Assembly (NCBI GenBank): GCA_947036575.1
Contig: CAMQSH010000148.1
Location: 1 to 5,005, forward strand
Length of the DNA stretch: 5,005 bases
Direction: 5' to 3'
Origin: an uncultured Brevinema sp.
GTDB taxonomy: Bacteria > Spirochaetota > Brevinematia > Brevinematales > Brevinemataceae
Shown: in pieces, positions 1 through 5,005 of the stretch
How positions within the stretch are numbered: the stretch's first letter is position 1
How the letters are laid out: each line of letters starts with the position of its first letter
Notes under the pieces: generated by a model
The model's database searches: none
The model's input: the letters and a program-made list of their open reading frames with translations, nothing else
What the model was told of the DNA's origin: nothing
Position numbers and translations under genes: made by a program

Positions 1-121
1 CAATGACGAAGAAGATTCCCTTGATGAAATAACTATCGATGATATTGTTATTAATCATGATGACAACAATGACGAAGAAGATTCCCTTGATGAAATAACT
101 ATCGATGATATTGTTATTAAT
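1..121 (+). repeat. Tandem direct repeat, 66-bp period, inside coding sequence
   Basis: Bases 1-55 and 67-121 are identical over 55 bp, separated by the 11-bp linker CATGATGACAA. The period is 66 bp, or 22 codons, so copy-number change would keep the reading frame. After the second copy the sequence diverges to GCCCCT. The array may have more copies upstream of the window edge. The identity includes third codon positions, which points to recent duplication or ongoing homogenisation. Confidence 0.93.
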
Positions 122-355
122 GCCCCTATTGAAGAAGATGCTGCTTCTATATCTAAAGACATGCTTCAACAATTAAATCAAAATATGCCTGTATCTTCAT
201 CATATTTGACAAATTTATCTAAGGATGATATTAGCAATATGATGAAAGAAATCGATAATTTATTAGAATTTTTACCAGATGAAAAAATTGAAGAATTAGC
301 TCATAAAGATTTTTATCATACTTATATTAAATTCTTAGACGATTTAGGAATATAG
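2..355 (+). CDS. Acidic repeat-containing protein, C-terminal part (5' end outside window)
   Basis: The reading frame is open from the first bases of the window and ends at TAG 353-355, so only the last 117 residues are visible and the start lies upstream. The N-terminal 40 visible residues are two copies of a 22-residue acidic unit rich in Asp and Glu (core NDEEDSLDEITIDDIVIN). A linker follows, then a likely helical C-terminal segment that contains LSKDDISNMMKEIDNLLEFLP and ends in FLDDLGI. No catalytic motif, signal peptide or membrane segment is visible in this part. The next small gene begins three bases after the stop, which suggests translational coupling and a shared transcript ending at the terminator at 542-572. 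I do not recognise the family. The C-terminal segment vaguely resembles the ends of acidic hypothetical proteins of spirochaetes, but that is only an impression. An internal ATG at 161 exists, but the open frame runs well upstream of it, so it is not the likely start. Confidence 0.8.
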   Translation, partial: NDEEDSLDEITIDDIVINHDDNNDEEDSLDEITIDDIVINAPIEEDAASISKDMLQQLNQNMPVSSSYLTNLSKDDISNMMKEIDNLLEFLPDEKIEELAHKDFYHTYIKFLDDLGI

Positions 356-358
356 TAT

Positions 359-532
359 ATGGGATTAAAAAATAAAATCATAGAGATTAAAAAAAAATAT
401 CAGCAGAAACGAAATATATACAATCAATTTATAGAAAATGATGCAGATAATTCTTATTATAAAACAGGTTTATTAAATAAAATGAATTTTTTTAGAAAAA
501 TGTCAGCTTTATATAAAAACCATCTTCCATAA
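359..532 (+). CDS. Small basic hypothetical protein, 57 aa
   Basis: ATG 359 to TAA 530-532 encodes 57 residues. AGGA at 346-349, inside the end of the preceding gene, lies 9 bases before the ATG and is a plausible ribosome binding site. The start is only 3 bases after the previous stop, so the two genes are probably translationally coupled. The protein is Lys- and Arg-rich at its N-terminus (LKNKIIEIKKKYQQKR) and looks helical. Its middle has an aromatic/Gly motif (DADNSYYKTGLL), followed by a second helix (MNFFRKMSALYKNHL). There is no signal peptide, membrane span or metal-binding motif. I do not recognise it. The tight coupling, the terminator directly after it and sensible codon use support a real gene. 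A basic protein encoded beside a very acidic one could be its binding partner, which is inference only. Confidence 0.68.
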   Translation: MGLKNKIIEIKKKYQQKRNIYNQFIENDADNSYYKTGLLNKMNFFRKMSALYKNHLP

Positions 533-541
533 AATTAACTC

Positions 542-572
542 AAACACTCTATATCTATAGAGTGTTTTTTTT
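542..572 (+). terminator. Intrinsic (Rho-independent) terminator
   Basis: AAACACTCTATA (542-553) and TATAGAGTGTTT (556-567) are perfect inverse complements. They give up to a 12-bp stem, with the terminal base pairs probably open to form a normal loop. The right arm runs into eight consecutive T (565-572). It lies 9 bases after the stop of the 57-residue gene and ends that transcription unit. The reverse strand has no comparable T run, so it should work only for + strand transcription. Confidence 0.93.
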
Positions 573-578
573 ATAAAC

Positions 579-607
579 TTGACATAAAGATAAATCTTAG
601 ATATAAT
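579..607 (+). promoter_or_regulatory. Consensus sigma-70-type promoter of the mcsA-mcsB-mrdA-rodA operon
   Basis: The -35 box TTGACA (579-584) and the -10 box TATAAT (602-607) both match the housekeeping consensus at every base and are separated by exactly 17 bp. Transcription should begin near 613-615, giving a leader of only about 23-25 bases before the mcsA ATG at 638, too short for a riboswitch. The promoter starts 7 bases after the upstream terminator's T run. No CtsR-type heptad repeat (GGTCAAA-like) or CIRCE element is visible around it. Two small dyads overlap the spacer and -10 box (588-597 and 599-609). Confidence 0.9.
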
Positions 608-609
608 CT
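588..609. promoter_or_regulatory. Tandem dyads overlapping the promoter, possible operator
   Basis: AGAT-AA-ATCT (588-597) and AGAT-ATA-ATCT (599-609) are two adjacent perfect dyads, which are also imperfect direct repeats of each other. Their centres are about 11-12 bp apart, roughly one helical turn. The second covers the -10 box and the first lies in the -35/-10 spacer, where a bound repressor would block polymerase. The sequence is A+T-rich and the second dyad partly follows from the TATAAT box itself, so chance is a serious alternative. Confidence 0.3.
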
Positions 610-626
610 ATAATAACTCAAAATAT

Positions 627-633
627 AGGGGGT
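627..633 (+). promoter_or_regulatory. Shine-Dalgarno site of mcsA
   Basis: AGGGGGT lies 4 bases before the ATG at 638 and is the only G-rich stretch in the leader. It fixes this ATG as the start and, with the consensus promoter, suggests efficient expression of the first gene of the operon. Confidence 0.8.
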
Positions 634-637
634 AAAC

Positions 638-1237
638 ATGTCTGAAAATAAATTTTCTCAAAAATGTGATGTCTGTGGTGTTCAACCAGCTATGTTATTT
701 TTTAGAACGATAGATAACGAATCTAGTAAGATTGTTGAAGAAGGTCTATGCCCTAAATGTGCCTTAAAAAAATTCTCAGATAATAGTGATACTCAATTGG
801 CTGGTGAAAATAAAGAAATTATAAATACTATTAATCAAATGCGTCATATATTATCTGATATTGTAGGACATATTGGTAAAGCTACTCAGGAAGACTCTCT
901 AATCGATAATGATGATGATAGTATAAAACCAGTAATTAATCAATGTCGAGCATGTGGTACTACAAAAATGATTGTTAAAAAAGATCAAAAAGCTGGCTGT
1001 GGTCTTTGTTATTACGAATTTTCTGATACAATCCAAAATCAAATTCAATATTCTAATTTTAGTATTAAACATAGTGGACAAATTCCAACAAGATACAGAC
1101 AACAACATCTAAAAAATATTGAATTACAAAAATTAAAAATAAAATTATTCTCCCTGCTTAGAACTGAAAACTACGAAGAAGCAGCTAAAATTAACAAACG
1201 TATTGTTAAATTAGAAACTAGCCAAATTCATTATTAA
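638..1237 (+). CDS. mcsA: McsA-like zinc-finger/UVR-motif protein (activator of McsB-type kinase)
   Basis: This 199-residue protein has the McsA layout. A first zinc-binding pair is C10-x2-C13 and C38-x2-C41, with the family's PAMLFF segment and LCPKCA motif. A second pair is C103-x2-C106 and C121-x2-C124, the latter in GCGLCYYEF. The HSGQIPTR segment (145-152) corresponds to the HxGxxP stretch of McsA. A C-terminal UVR-type helical hairpin spans about 158-193 (EDYEEAA-like NYEEAAKINKRIVKLE). An acidic linker with DNDDD (90-94) separates the zinc fingers. In Firmicutes McsA binds and activates the arginine kinase McsB and is linked to ClpC, CtsR and stress or metal response; it is cytosolic. 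Here it is first in the operon, 13 bases before the McsB-like gene, which supports the same partnership. All eight cysteines are retained. A generic UvrB/UvrC-motif protein is the alternative label, but the four CxxC pairs and the mcsB neighbour favour McsA. Confidence 0.88.
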   Translation: MSENKFSQKCDVCGVQPAMLFFRTIDNESSKIVEEGLCPKCALKKFSDNSDTQLAGENKEIINTINQMRHILSDIVGHIGKATQEDSLIDNDDDSIKPVINQCRACGTTKMIVKKDQKAGCGLCYYEFSDTIQNQIQYSNFSIKHSGQIPTRYRQQHLKNIELQKLKIKLFSLLRTENYEEAAKINKRIVKLETSQIHY

Positions 1238-1250
1238 AAGATATACATAT

Positions 1251-2276
1251 ATGGAAAAAATTGTCTTGCCCCTTTCTAGGGCTCAAATATCATCTTCTTC
1301 AAAAAATAATATTATCATTTCAAGTCGTGTCTGTATTGCTAGAAATATAGATGCTCTCAATTTTCCTGAAAGATTATCTGTTGAAGAAAAAATATTAATT
1401 GAAAATCAAATTTCAACACTCTTATATGATTTGTATACAGATCAAATTATTTCTACAGATATTAAAACATTAGAATCTGTTCAAAAATTCCAACTTATGT
1501 CAGATTTAAATATTACTAATCATTTTTTAGAAAATGGTCACACTTTTTTTGCAAAAAAAGATGGGAAATGGATTTTATTACCTAATGAATATGATCATCT
1601 ACATGTTTTTTCTATTGAGTTTGGGCAACATCTTAAAGAAATCTATAAAAATATTAACTCCTTGCTCTTATCTTTAGATTCTCATATACATTTTGCTTAT
1701 ACTCCTGAATTTGGATTTGCTACATCTGATATTAATTATGCAGGTAATGGACTATATCTATCTCTATTACTCAATTTAACAGGACTAGAACTACAAGGAG
1801 CTATTTCCTCACTTATAAAAACATGTGAAGAAACAGGCTACAAACTTATCCCCTATACTTCTCACCCAAATTCGGGTTTATTCTTCTTAAAAAATACAGG
1901 ATCTTTTGGTATTAGTGAATTAGATCATATAGATCATATGATTCAATTTACTCAAATAATTCAATCTTCTGAATTATTGGCTAAAAAAGAACTTCTTGAA
2001 GATAATGAAAATATTGAACTATTTATTTCTCAAATCAATCAATTATTAGCTCAAGAATTTCTTTCTTACGCAGAAATGACTTATATTATTTCTTTGGTAG
2101 ATTTTCTTGATAAATCTATATATACTATTCGTGATAGAAATCTCTGGTTAGAACAGTTATTCCGTCTTCAAAATCACTCTTCTATATTTTCACACATTAG
2201 TAATTTTGAAGAATTTAATAATTATAGAGCTCAATTACTTAAGCATATATTTACACAATTAGTACAATTAAAATAA
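1251..2276 (+). CDS. mcsB: McsB-like ATP:guanido phosphotransferase homologue, probable pseudokinase
   Basis: This 341-residue protein is slightly shorter than the roughly 350-360 of typical McsB. Family landmarks are in order: IISSRVCIARN (22-32), FP (38-39), NEYDHLHV (112-119), FGFATSD...GNGL (154-168), and NTGSFGISELDHI (215-227), matching NxxxLGxSExDI. In active McsB and arginine kinases these regions carry the catalytic Glu of NEEDH, the Glu of RGxxGE, the Cys of SCPTN and the phosphate-binding arginines. Here they read Y114, a shortened stretch without Arg or Glu (about 198-209), D160, and C28, H118 and Y169 in place of arginines. Only R26 of the ATP-binding arginines remains. The protein is therefore probably not an arginine kinase and may be a binding or scaffold partner of McsA. 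The frame is intact over the full length, so it is not a decaying pseudogene. No clear Shine-Dalgarno site precedes ATG 1251, unlike its neighbours. That start is supported by the usual N-terminal length before the first motif. Functional assignment is inference. Confidence 0.82.
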   Translation: MEKIVLPLSRAQISSSSKNNIIISSRVCIARNIDALNFPERLSVEEKILIENQISTLLYDLYTDQIISTDIKTLESVQKFQLMSDLNITNHFLENGHTFFAKKDGKWILLPNEYDHLHVFSIEFGQHLKEIYKNINSLLLSLDSHIHFAYTPEFGFATSDINYAGNGLYLSLLLNLTGLELQGAISSLIKTCEETGYKLIPYTSHPNSGLFFLKNTGSFGISELDHIDHMIQFTQIIQSSELLAKKELLEDNENIELFISQINQLLAQEFLSYAEMTYIISLVDFLDKSIYTIRDRNLWLEQLFRLQNHSSIFSHISNFEEFNNYRAQLLKHIFTQLVQLK

Positions 2277-2279
2277 GGT
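2274..2279 (+). promoter_or_regulatory. Shine-Dalgarno site of mrdA, overlapping mcsB stop
   Basis: TAAGGT contains the mcsB stop TAA (2274-2276) and an AAGG core that ends 5 bases before the ATG at 2284. The overlap suggests that translation of mrdA is coupled to that of mcsB, and it supports ATG 2284 as the start. Confidence 0.6.
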
Positions 2280-2283
2280 TTAT

Positions 2284-4131
2284 ATGCAAGATATAAAAAA
2301 TATTAACTCTTCACGTCTCTTTGCCCTTGTCATTGTCATTATTTCATTATTTTTTATTTTTACAGTACGTTTATTTTATCTTCAAGTATTAGAAGGATCA
2401 ACATTCAAAAATAGAGCTGAACAAAATCAAACAAGAGATCTTCGTATCTCTTCTTATAGAAGTATTATTTACGATAGAAATAAAGAACTTAAATTAGCCT
2501 ATAATCAACGTTCTTTAGTACTAACAGTAATTGATGCCAATTTACCAAAAACAAATACCGTACAAAGAATCAATCAATTAACAGAAATGGGTAAAATACT
2601 TAATTCTAGCCCTGAAGCTATCTGTACTATCATCAAATCAAAATATATTGATCCTTATACGCCTATTGTTCTTCAAGATAATGTCTCCTTAGAAATAATA
2701 AATAAATTTGCAGAAAAAATTGAAGAATTCCCTGGTGTATTTTGGGAAAATCAACCTAATAGAGTTTATCCTTTTAGTAAATCTGGATTTCATGTTGTTG
2801 GTTATACTGGTTTATTAAACCAAGAAGAATATGATCAAAATAAATCAAAAGGTGAATATTATCTAGGTACTCACATTGGAAAACGAGGTATAGAAAAACA
2901 ATATGACTCTATTATTCGTGGGAAATCCGGAATTTTAGCAAGATCTGTTAATGCTAGAGGTCAAGTATTACAACAAGATATTATCCAAGATCCTATACAA
3001 GGCGATCATTTAGTATTAACAATCGATGCTCTATTACAACAAAAGGCCTATGACTTAATGACTAATTTTATAGGTGCTGTTATTATTACCCATGCTAATA
3101 CAGGAGAAATACTTGCATTAGTTAGTACCCCATCTATTGATCCTTCTATTTTTTATAATTCTGATAGGGTACAAAATGAGTTTTCTCCTCTTATTTTTGA
3201 CCCAACACATCCTTTTGTTAATAGAGTAATACAGGGTTTATATCCCCCTGCGTCTACATTTAAATTAATTTCAACGGCATCTTTTTTAAAAGATGGGATT
3301 GATCCTGATCAAATTCTTACTACAACGGGATCTTATGCTATTGGAAATCGAGTTTTTAGAGATTGGAAAAATCATGGAAAAGTAGATACAAGAAGAGCCA
3401 TTGAAGTTTCTGCAAATGTATACTATTACCATCATTCTCAGAGTGTAGGACGCCAAGCAATTTTCCAAATGGCTAAAGAATTTGGATTTACAACCCCCTA
3501 TCAAATTGATCTTCCTGATGAAAAACCTGGGTTTATACCAGATGATCAATGGTTTAGAAAAACACATAAAAGACGTTGGTCTCATGGTGATACAGCTAAT
3601 ATCGCAATTGGTCAAGGAGATTTATTAACATCTCCTCTAGAAATTAATATGATGACTAGTGTTATCGCAAACAATGGAACTATCTACAAACCTTATCTAT
3701 TAAAAGAACAATTAAGAATTAGAGATAAAAAAACAATTTGGCAACAAAGTCCAACTCCTCTAAAAACCTTAAATATTCCAAGTGATCATTTAAAAATTAT
3801 TCAAGAAGGAATGAGGAATGTTATTATAGGAAAAAATGGAACTGCTCGTTGGTTAAATAACTACAAAATGATACGTGTTCCTATCGCAGGAAAAACAGGA
3901 ACAGCACAAACAGGATCTTTAGGAACTTCTGCTAAAGATAATGGACTATTTACAGCTTATGGACCTTATAATACTGAAGGAAAGCTTGATGATACTATTG
4001 TAATAACAGTATTGTTAGAAAGAGCTCGTACAGGTAATGCTGTTCGTATTGCCGCTGAATTATTCAATTATTATTTTGAAGAATTATATCCTGAAAAAAA
4101 TCCTAATCCTAATTTTAAAAAAAGAGGATAA
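2284..4131 (+). CDS. mrdA: Penicillin-binding protein 2, peptidoglycan D,D-transpeptidase of the elongation complex
   Basis: This 615-residue class B PBP cross-links peptidoglycan strands during side-wall synthesis, with RodA as its glycosyltransferase partner. It begins with a short cytoplasmic tail and one membrane anchor (about residues 11-32, LFALVIVIISLFFIFTV). A periplasmic dimerisation/pedestal domain follows to about 215 and includes the conserved HIGKRGIEKQYD (197-208). The transpeptidase domain starts near GAVIITHANTGEILALVSTP. Catalytic motifs are intact: S324-T-F-K327 (SxxK, nucleophile S324), S376-A-N378 (SxN) and K537-T-G-T540. Its length is typical for PBP2 and longer than sporulation or division paralogues lacking insertions. 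The immediate downstream rodA, 2 bases after the stop, distinguishes it from FtsI, which normally pairs with FtsW in the dcw cluster. No mreBCD genes are visible directly upstream, where the McsA/McsB-like genes lie instead. Confidence in the assignment is high. Confidence 0.95.
   Translation: MQDIKNINSSRLFALVIVIISLFFIFTVRLFYLQVLEGSTFKNRAEQNQTRDLRISSYRSIIYDRNKELKLAYNQRSLVLTVIDANLPKTNTVQRINQLTEMGKILNSSPEAICTIIKSKYIDPYTPIVLQDNVSLEIINKFAEKIEEFPGVFWENQPNRVYPFSKSGFHVVGYTGLLNQEEYDQNKSKGEYYLGTHIGKRGIEKQYDSIIRGKSGILARSVNARGQVLQQDIIQDPIQGDHLVLTIDALLQQKAYDLMTNFIGAVIITHANTGEILALVSTPSIDPSIFYNSDRVQNEFSPLIFDPTHPFVNRVIQGLYPPASTFKLISTASFLKDGIDPDQILTTTGSYAIGNRVFRDWKNHGKVDTRRAIEVSANVYYYHHSQSVGRQAIFQMAKEFGFTTPYQIDLPDEKPGFIPDDQWFRKTHKRRWSHGDTANIAIGQGDLLTSPLEINMMTSVIANNGTIYKPYLLKEQLRIRDKKTIWQQSPTPLKTLNIPSDHLKIIQEGMRNVIIGKNGTARWLNNYKMIRVPIAGKTGTAQTGSLGTSAKDNGLFTAYGPYNTEGKLDDTIVITVLLERARTGNAVRIAAELFNYYFEELYPEKNPNPNFKKRG
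4123..4128 (+). promoter_or_regulatory. Shine-Dalgarno site of rodA inside the mrdA 3' end
   Basis: AGAGGA immediately precedes the mrdA stop and ends 5 bases before the rodA ATG at 4134. This good site embedded in the upstream gene indicates tight co-expression of the transpeptidase and its glycosyltransferase partner. Confidence 0.75.
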
Positions 4132-4133
4132 TC

Positions 4134-5005
4134 ATGAAAGAGTTATTAAAAGGGCACACTTCTTTATTTATTTTGATTCCATTTCTACTTTCTTGCATTG
4201 GTATTGTCTTTATTCTTAGTACAGGACAATTAGATAACGGTCAAAATACTAATTTATATATTAGACAATTAGCTTGGATATTTATAGGAATAGGACTTAG
4301 TGTATTCATACTATCTATTGATTATTACTATATAATTGAAACTTCTTTACTATATTATGTAGCTGGTATATTGTTATTGATTTTAACACTCCTTATAGGA
4401 AGAGAAATTAAAGGAGCCCAAAGTTGGTTAGGAATTTGGGGATTTGGAATTCAGAGCTCTGAGATCATGAAGATTTGTTATGTTCTTTTTTATGCCAAAT
4501 TTCTAAAAAATACCCCTAAAGATGAAAAAGAATTTGTAACATTTTATAAATCTTTATTAATTCTTCTTCCTCCATTAATTTTAGTTTTATTACAACCCGA
4601 CTTAGGAACTGCTATTATTTTTTGTAGTATTTATGTTATCATGAGTCTTGTAGGATTTAGAGATATTAATATTTTATTAAGTATTATAGTAATTGGTATT
4701 ATTACTTGTTTATTAATGCTTTCTTATACTTATTATCAGTTTTACTATTTATCTGATCAAAATAATATTGCTATCTTAGATATTCTATTAGCCCCCAGTA
4801 CTTTTTTAGCTATAGCTATCATATTATTAATATATGCTGCTATAACTTTTATTATTGAATTAATCCAACCTATTCCGTGGATAAGCAACTTTACAGGAGC
4901 TTCTCTTATTGTTGGTCTGTCCTTTTTAGCAATGGGAGTATTAAGTTCTGTTCTAAAATCATATCAATGGAATAGACTTTTAGTATTTATTAATCCTGAA
5001 TTTGA
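4134..5005 (+). CDS. rodA: RodA, SEDS-family peptidoglycan glycosyltransferase (3' end outside window)
   Basis: The first 290 codons plus two bases are present and the frame is still open at the window end. The protein is a polytopic membrane protein of the FtsW/RodA/SpoVE family that polymerises lipid II into glycan strands together with PBP2. Visible membrane segments are about 11-29, 46-62, 71-89, 141-153, 159-173, 179-197, 224-244 and 253-274. Family motifs are GAQSWLGIWGFGIQSSEIMKI (94-114, the GAxRWL...PSE.xK region), LLQPDLGTA (152-160) and YQWNRLLVFINPE (277-289, the YQxxRxxxFxxPExD motif). The catalytic Asp region of the large periplasmic loop lies beyond the window. The stretch between QPDLGT and YQWNR is about 123 residues, more than twice that of E. 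coli RodA, and adds at least one membrane helix. FtsW is less likely because of the adjacent PBP2 gene. Confidence 0.95.
   Translation, partial: MKELLKGHTSLFILIPFLLSCIGIVFILSTGQLDNGQNTNLYIRQLAWIFIGIGLSVFILSIDYYYIIETSLLYYVAGILLLILTLLIGREIKGAQSWLGIWGFGIQSSEIMKICYVLFYAKFLKNTPKDEKEFVTFYKSLLILLPPLILVLLQPDLGTAIIFCSIYVIMSLVGFRDINILLSIIVIGIITCLLMLSYTYYQFYYLSDQNNIAILDILLAPSTFLAIAIILLIYAAITFIIELIQPIPWISNFTGASLIVGLSFLAMGVLSSVLKSYQWNRLLVFINPEF

Noticed and set aside
389..397. Run of nine A near the start of the 57-residue gene, as a possible slippage or phase-variation site
   Set aside because: A runs of 7-9 are common throughout this A+T-rich window (for example near 765 and 4118), and here the run simply encodes Lys codons. 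One sequence gives no evidence of length variation.
533..637. Search for a CtsR or HrcA operator, riboswitch or small RNA in the intergenic region
   Set aside because: The region is fully accounted for by the terminator, promoter and a short leader. No GGTCAAA-type heptads, CIRCE inverted repeat or structured leader is present.
899..1108. 69-residue open frame on the - strand within mcsA
   Set aside because: It lies wholly inside the well-supported McsA-like gene, has no ribosome site or recognisable motif, and its Ile/Thr/Phe-rich composition is what the complement of an A+T-rich coding region gives.
1922..1939. Direct repeat AGATCATAT twice in mcsB
   Set aside because: It is a short 9-bp duplication encoding the DHIDH stretch, in a position where the McsB family also has an acidic, helix-forming sequence. 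It is too short to indicate a mobile or regulatory element.
3286..3615. 109-residue open frame on the - strand within mrdA
   Set aside because: It is antisense to the transpeptidase domain containing the SxN motif and shows no family features or start signal, so it is a shadow of mrdA.
4037..4219. 60-residue + strand open frame spanning the mrdA/rodA junction
   Set aside because: It overlaps the 3' end of mrdA and the start of rodA in another frame, and both genes have strong family motifs and the real ribosome site.
1..5005. Mobile element, CRISPR array, tRNA or rRNA
   Set aside because: No transposase or integrase motifs, terminal inverted repeats, spaced CRISPR-like repeats or tRNA-like cloverleaf were found. 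The only array is the in-frame 66-bp coding repeat at the left edge.

Overview
The window is strongly A+T-rich, with TAA/TAG stops, A/T-ending codons and long A and T runs. All recognisable genes lie on the + strand. The mcsA/mcsB-type genes, a class B penicillin-binding protein (PBP2) and a RodA with an enlarged central region fit a low-GC bacterium. A host-associated spirochaete such as a Brevinema-, Brachyspira- or Treponema-like organism is my best guess. This rests on gene content and remembered family resemblance, so it is tentative; a low-GC Firmicute-like lineage is the main alternative.

Layout. Positions 1-355 hold the 3' end of a gene for an acidic protein that carries two copies of a 66-bp-period tandem repeat. 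Three bases later comes a small gene for a basic 57-residue protein (359-532). This first transcription unit ends at a textbook intrinsic terminator (542-572). A consensus -35/-10 promoter (579-607) follows within 7 bases and starts a second unit: mcsA-like (638-1237), mcsB-like (1251-2276), mrdA/PBP2 (2284-4131) and rodA (4134 to beyond the window end). The gaps in this unit are 13, 7 and 2 bases, so it reads as one operon.

Function. PBP2 (transpeptidase) and RodA (SEDS glycosyltransferase) are the core peptidoglycan synthase pair of the elongation machinery. McsA and McsB form, in Firmicutes, a protein-arginine kinase that marks proteins for ClpCP. Here the McsA-like protein keeps its zinc-binding CxxC pairs and UVR segment. 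The McsB-like protein keeps the fold signatures but has lost nearly all catalytic and phosphate-binding residues known in guanidino kinases, so it looks like a pseudokinase. A probably inactive McsB with an intact McsA, co-transcribed with the cell-elongation synthase, is the most interesting feature of the window.
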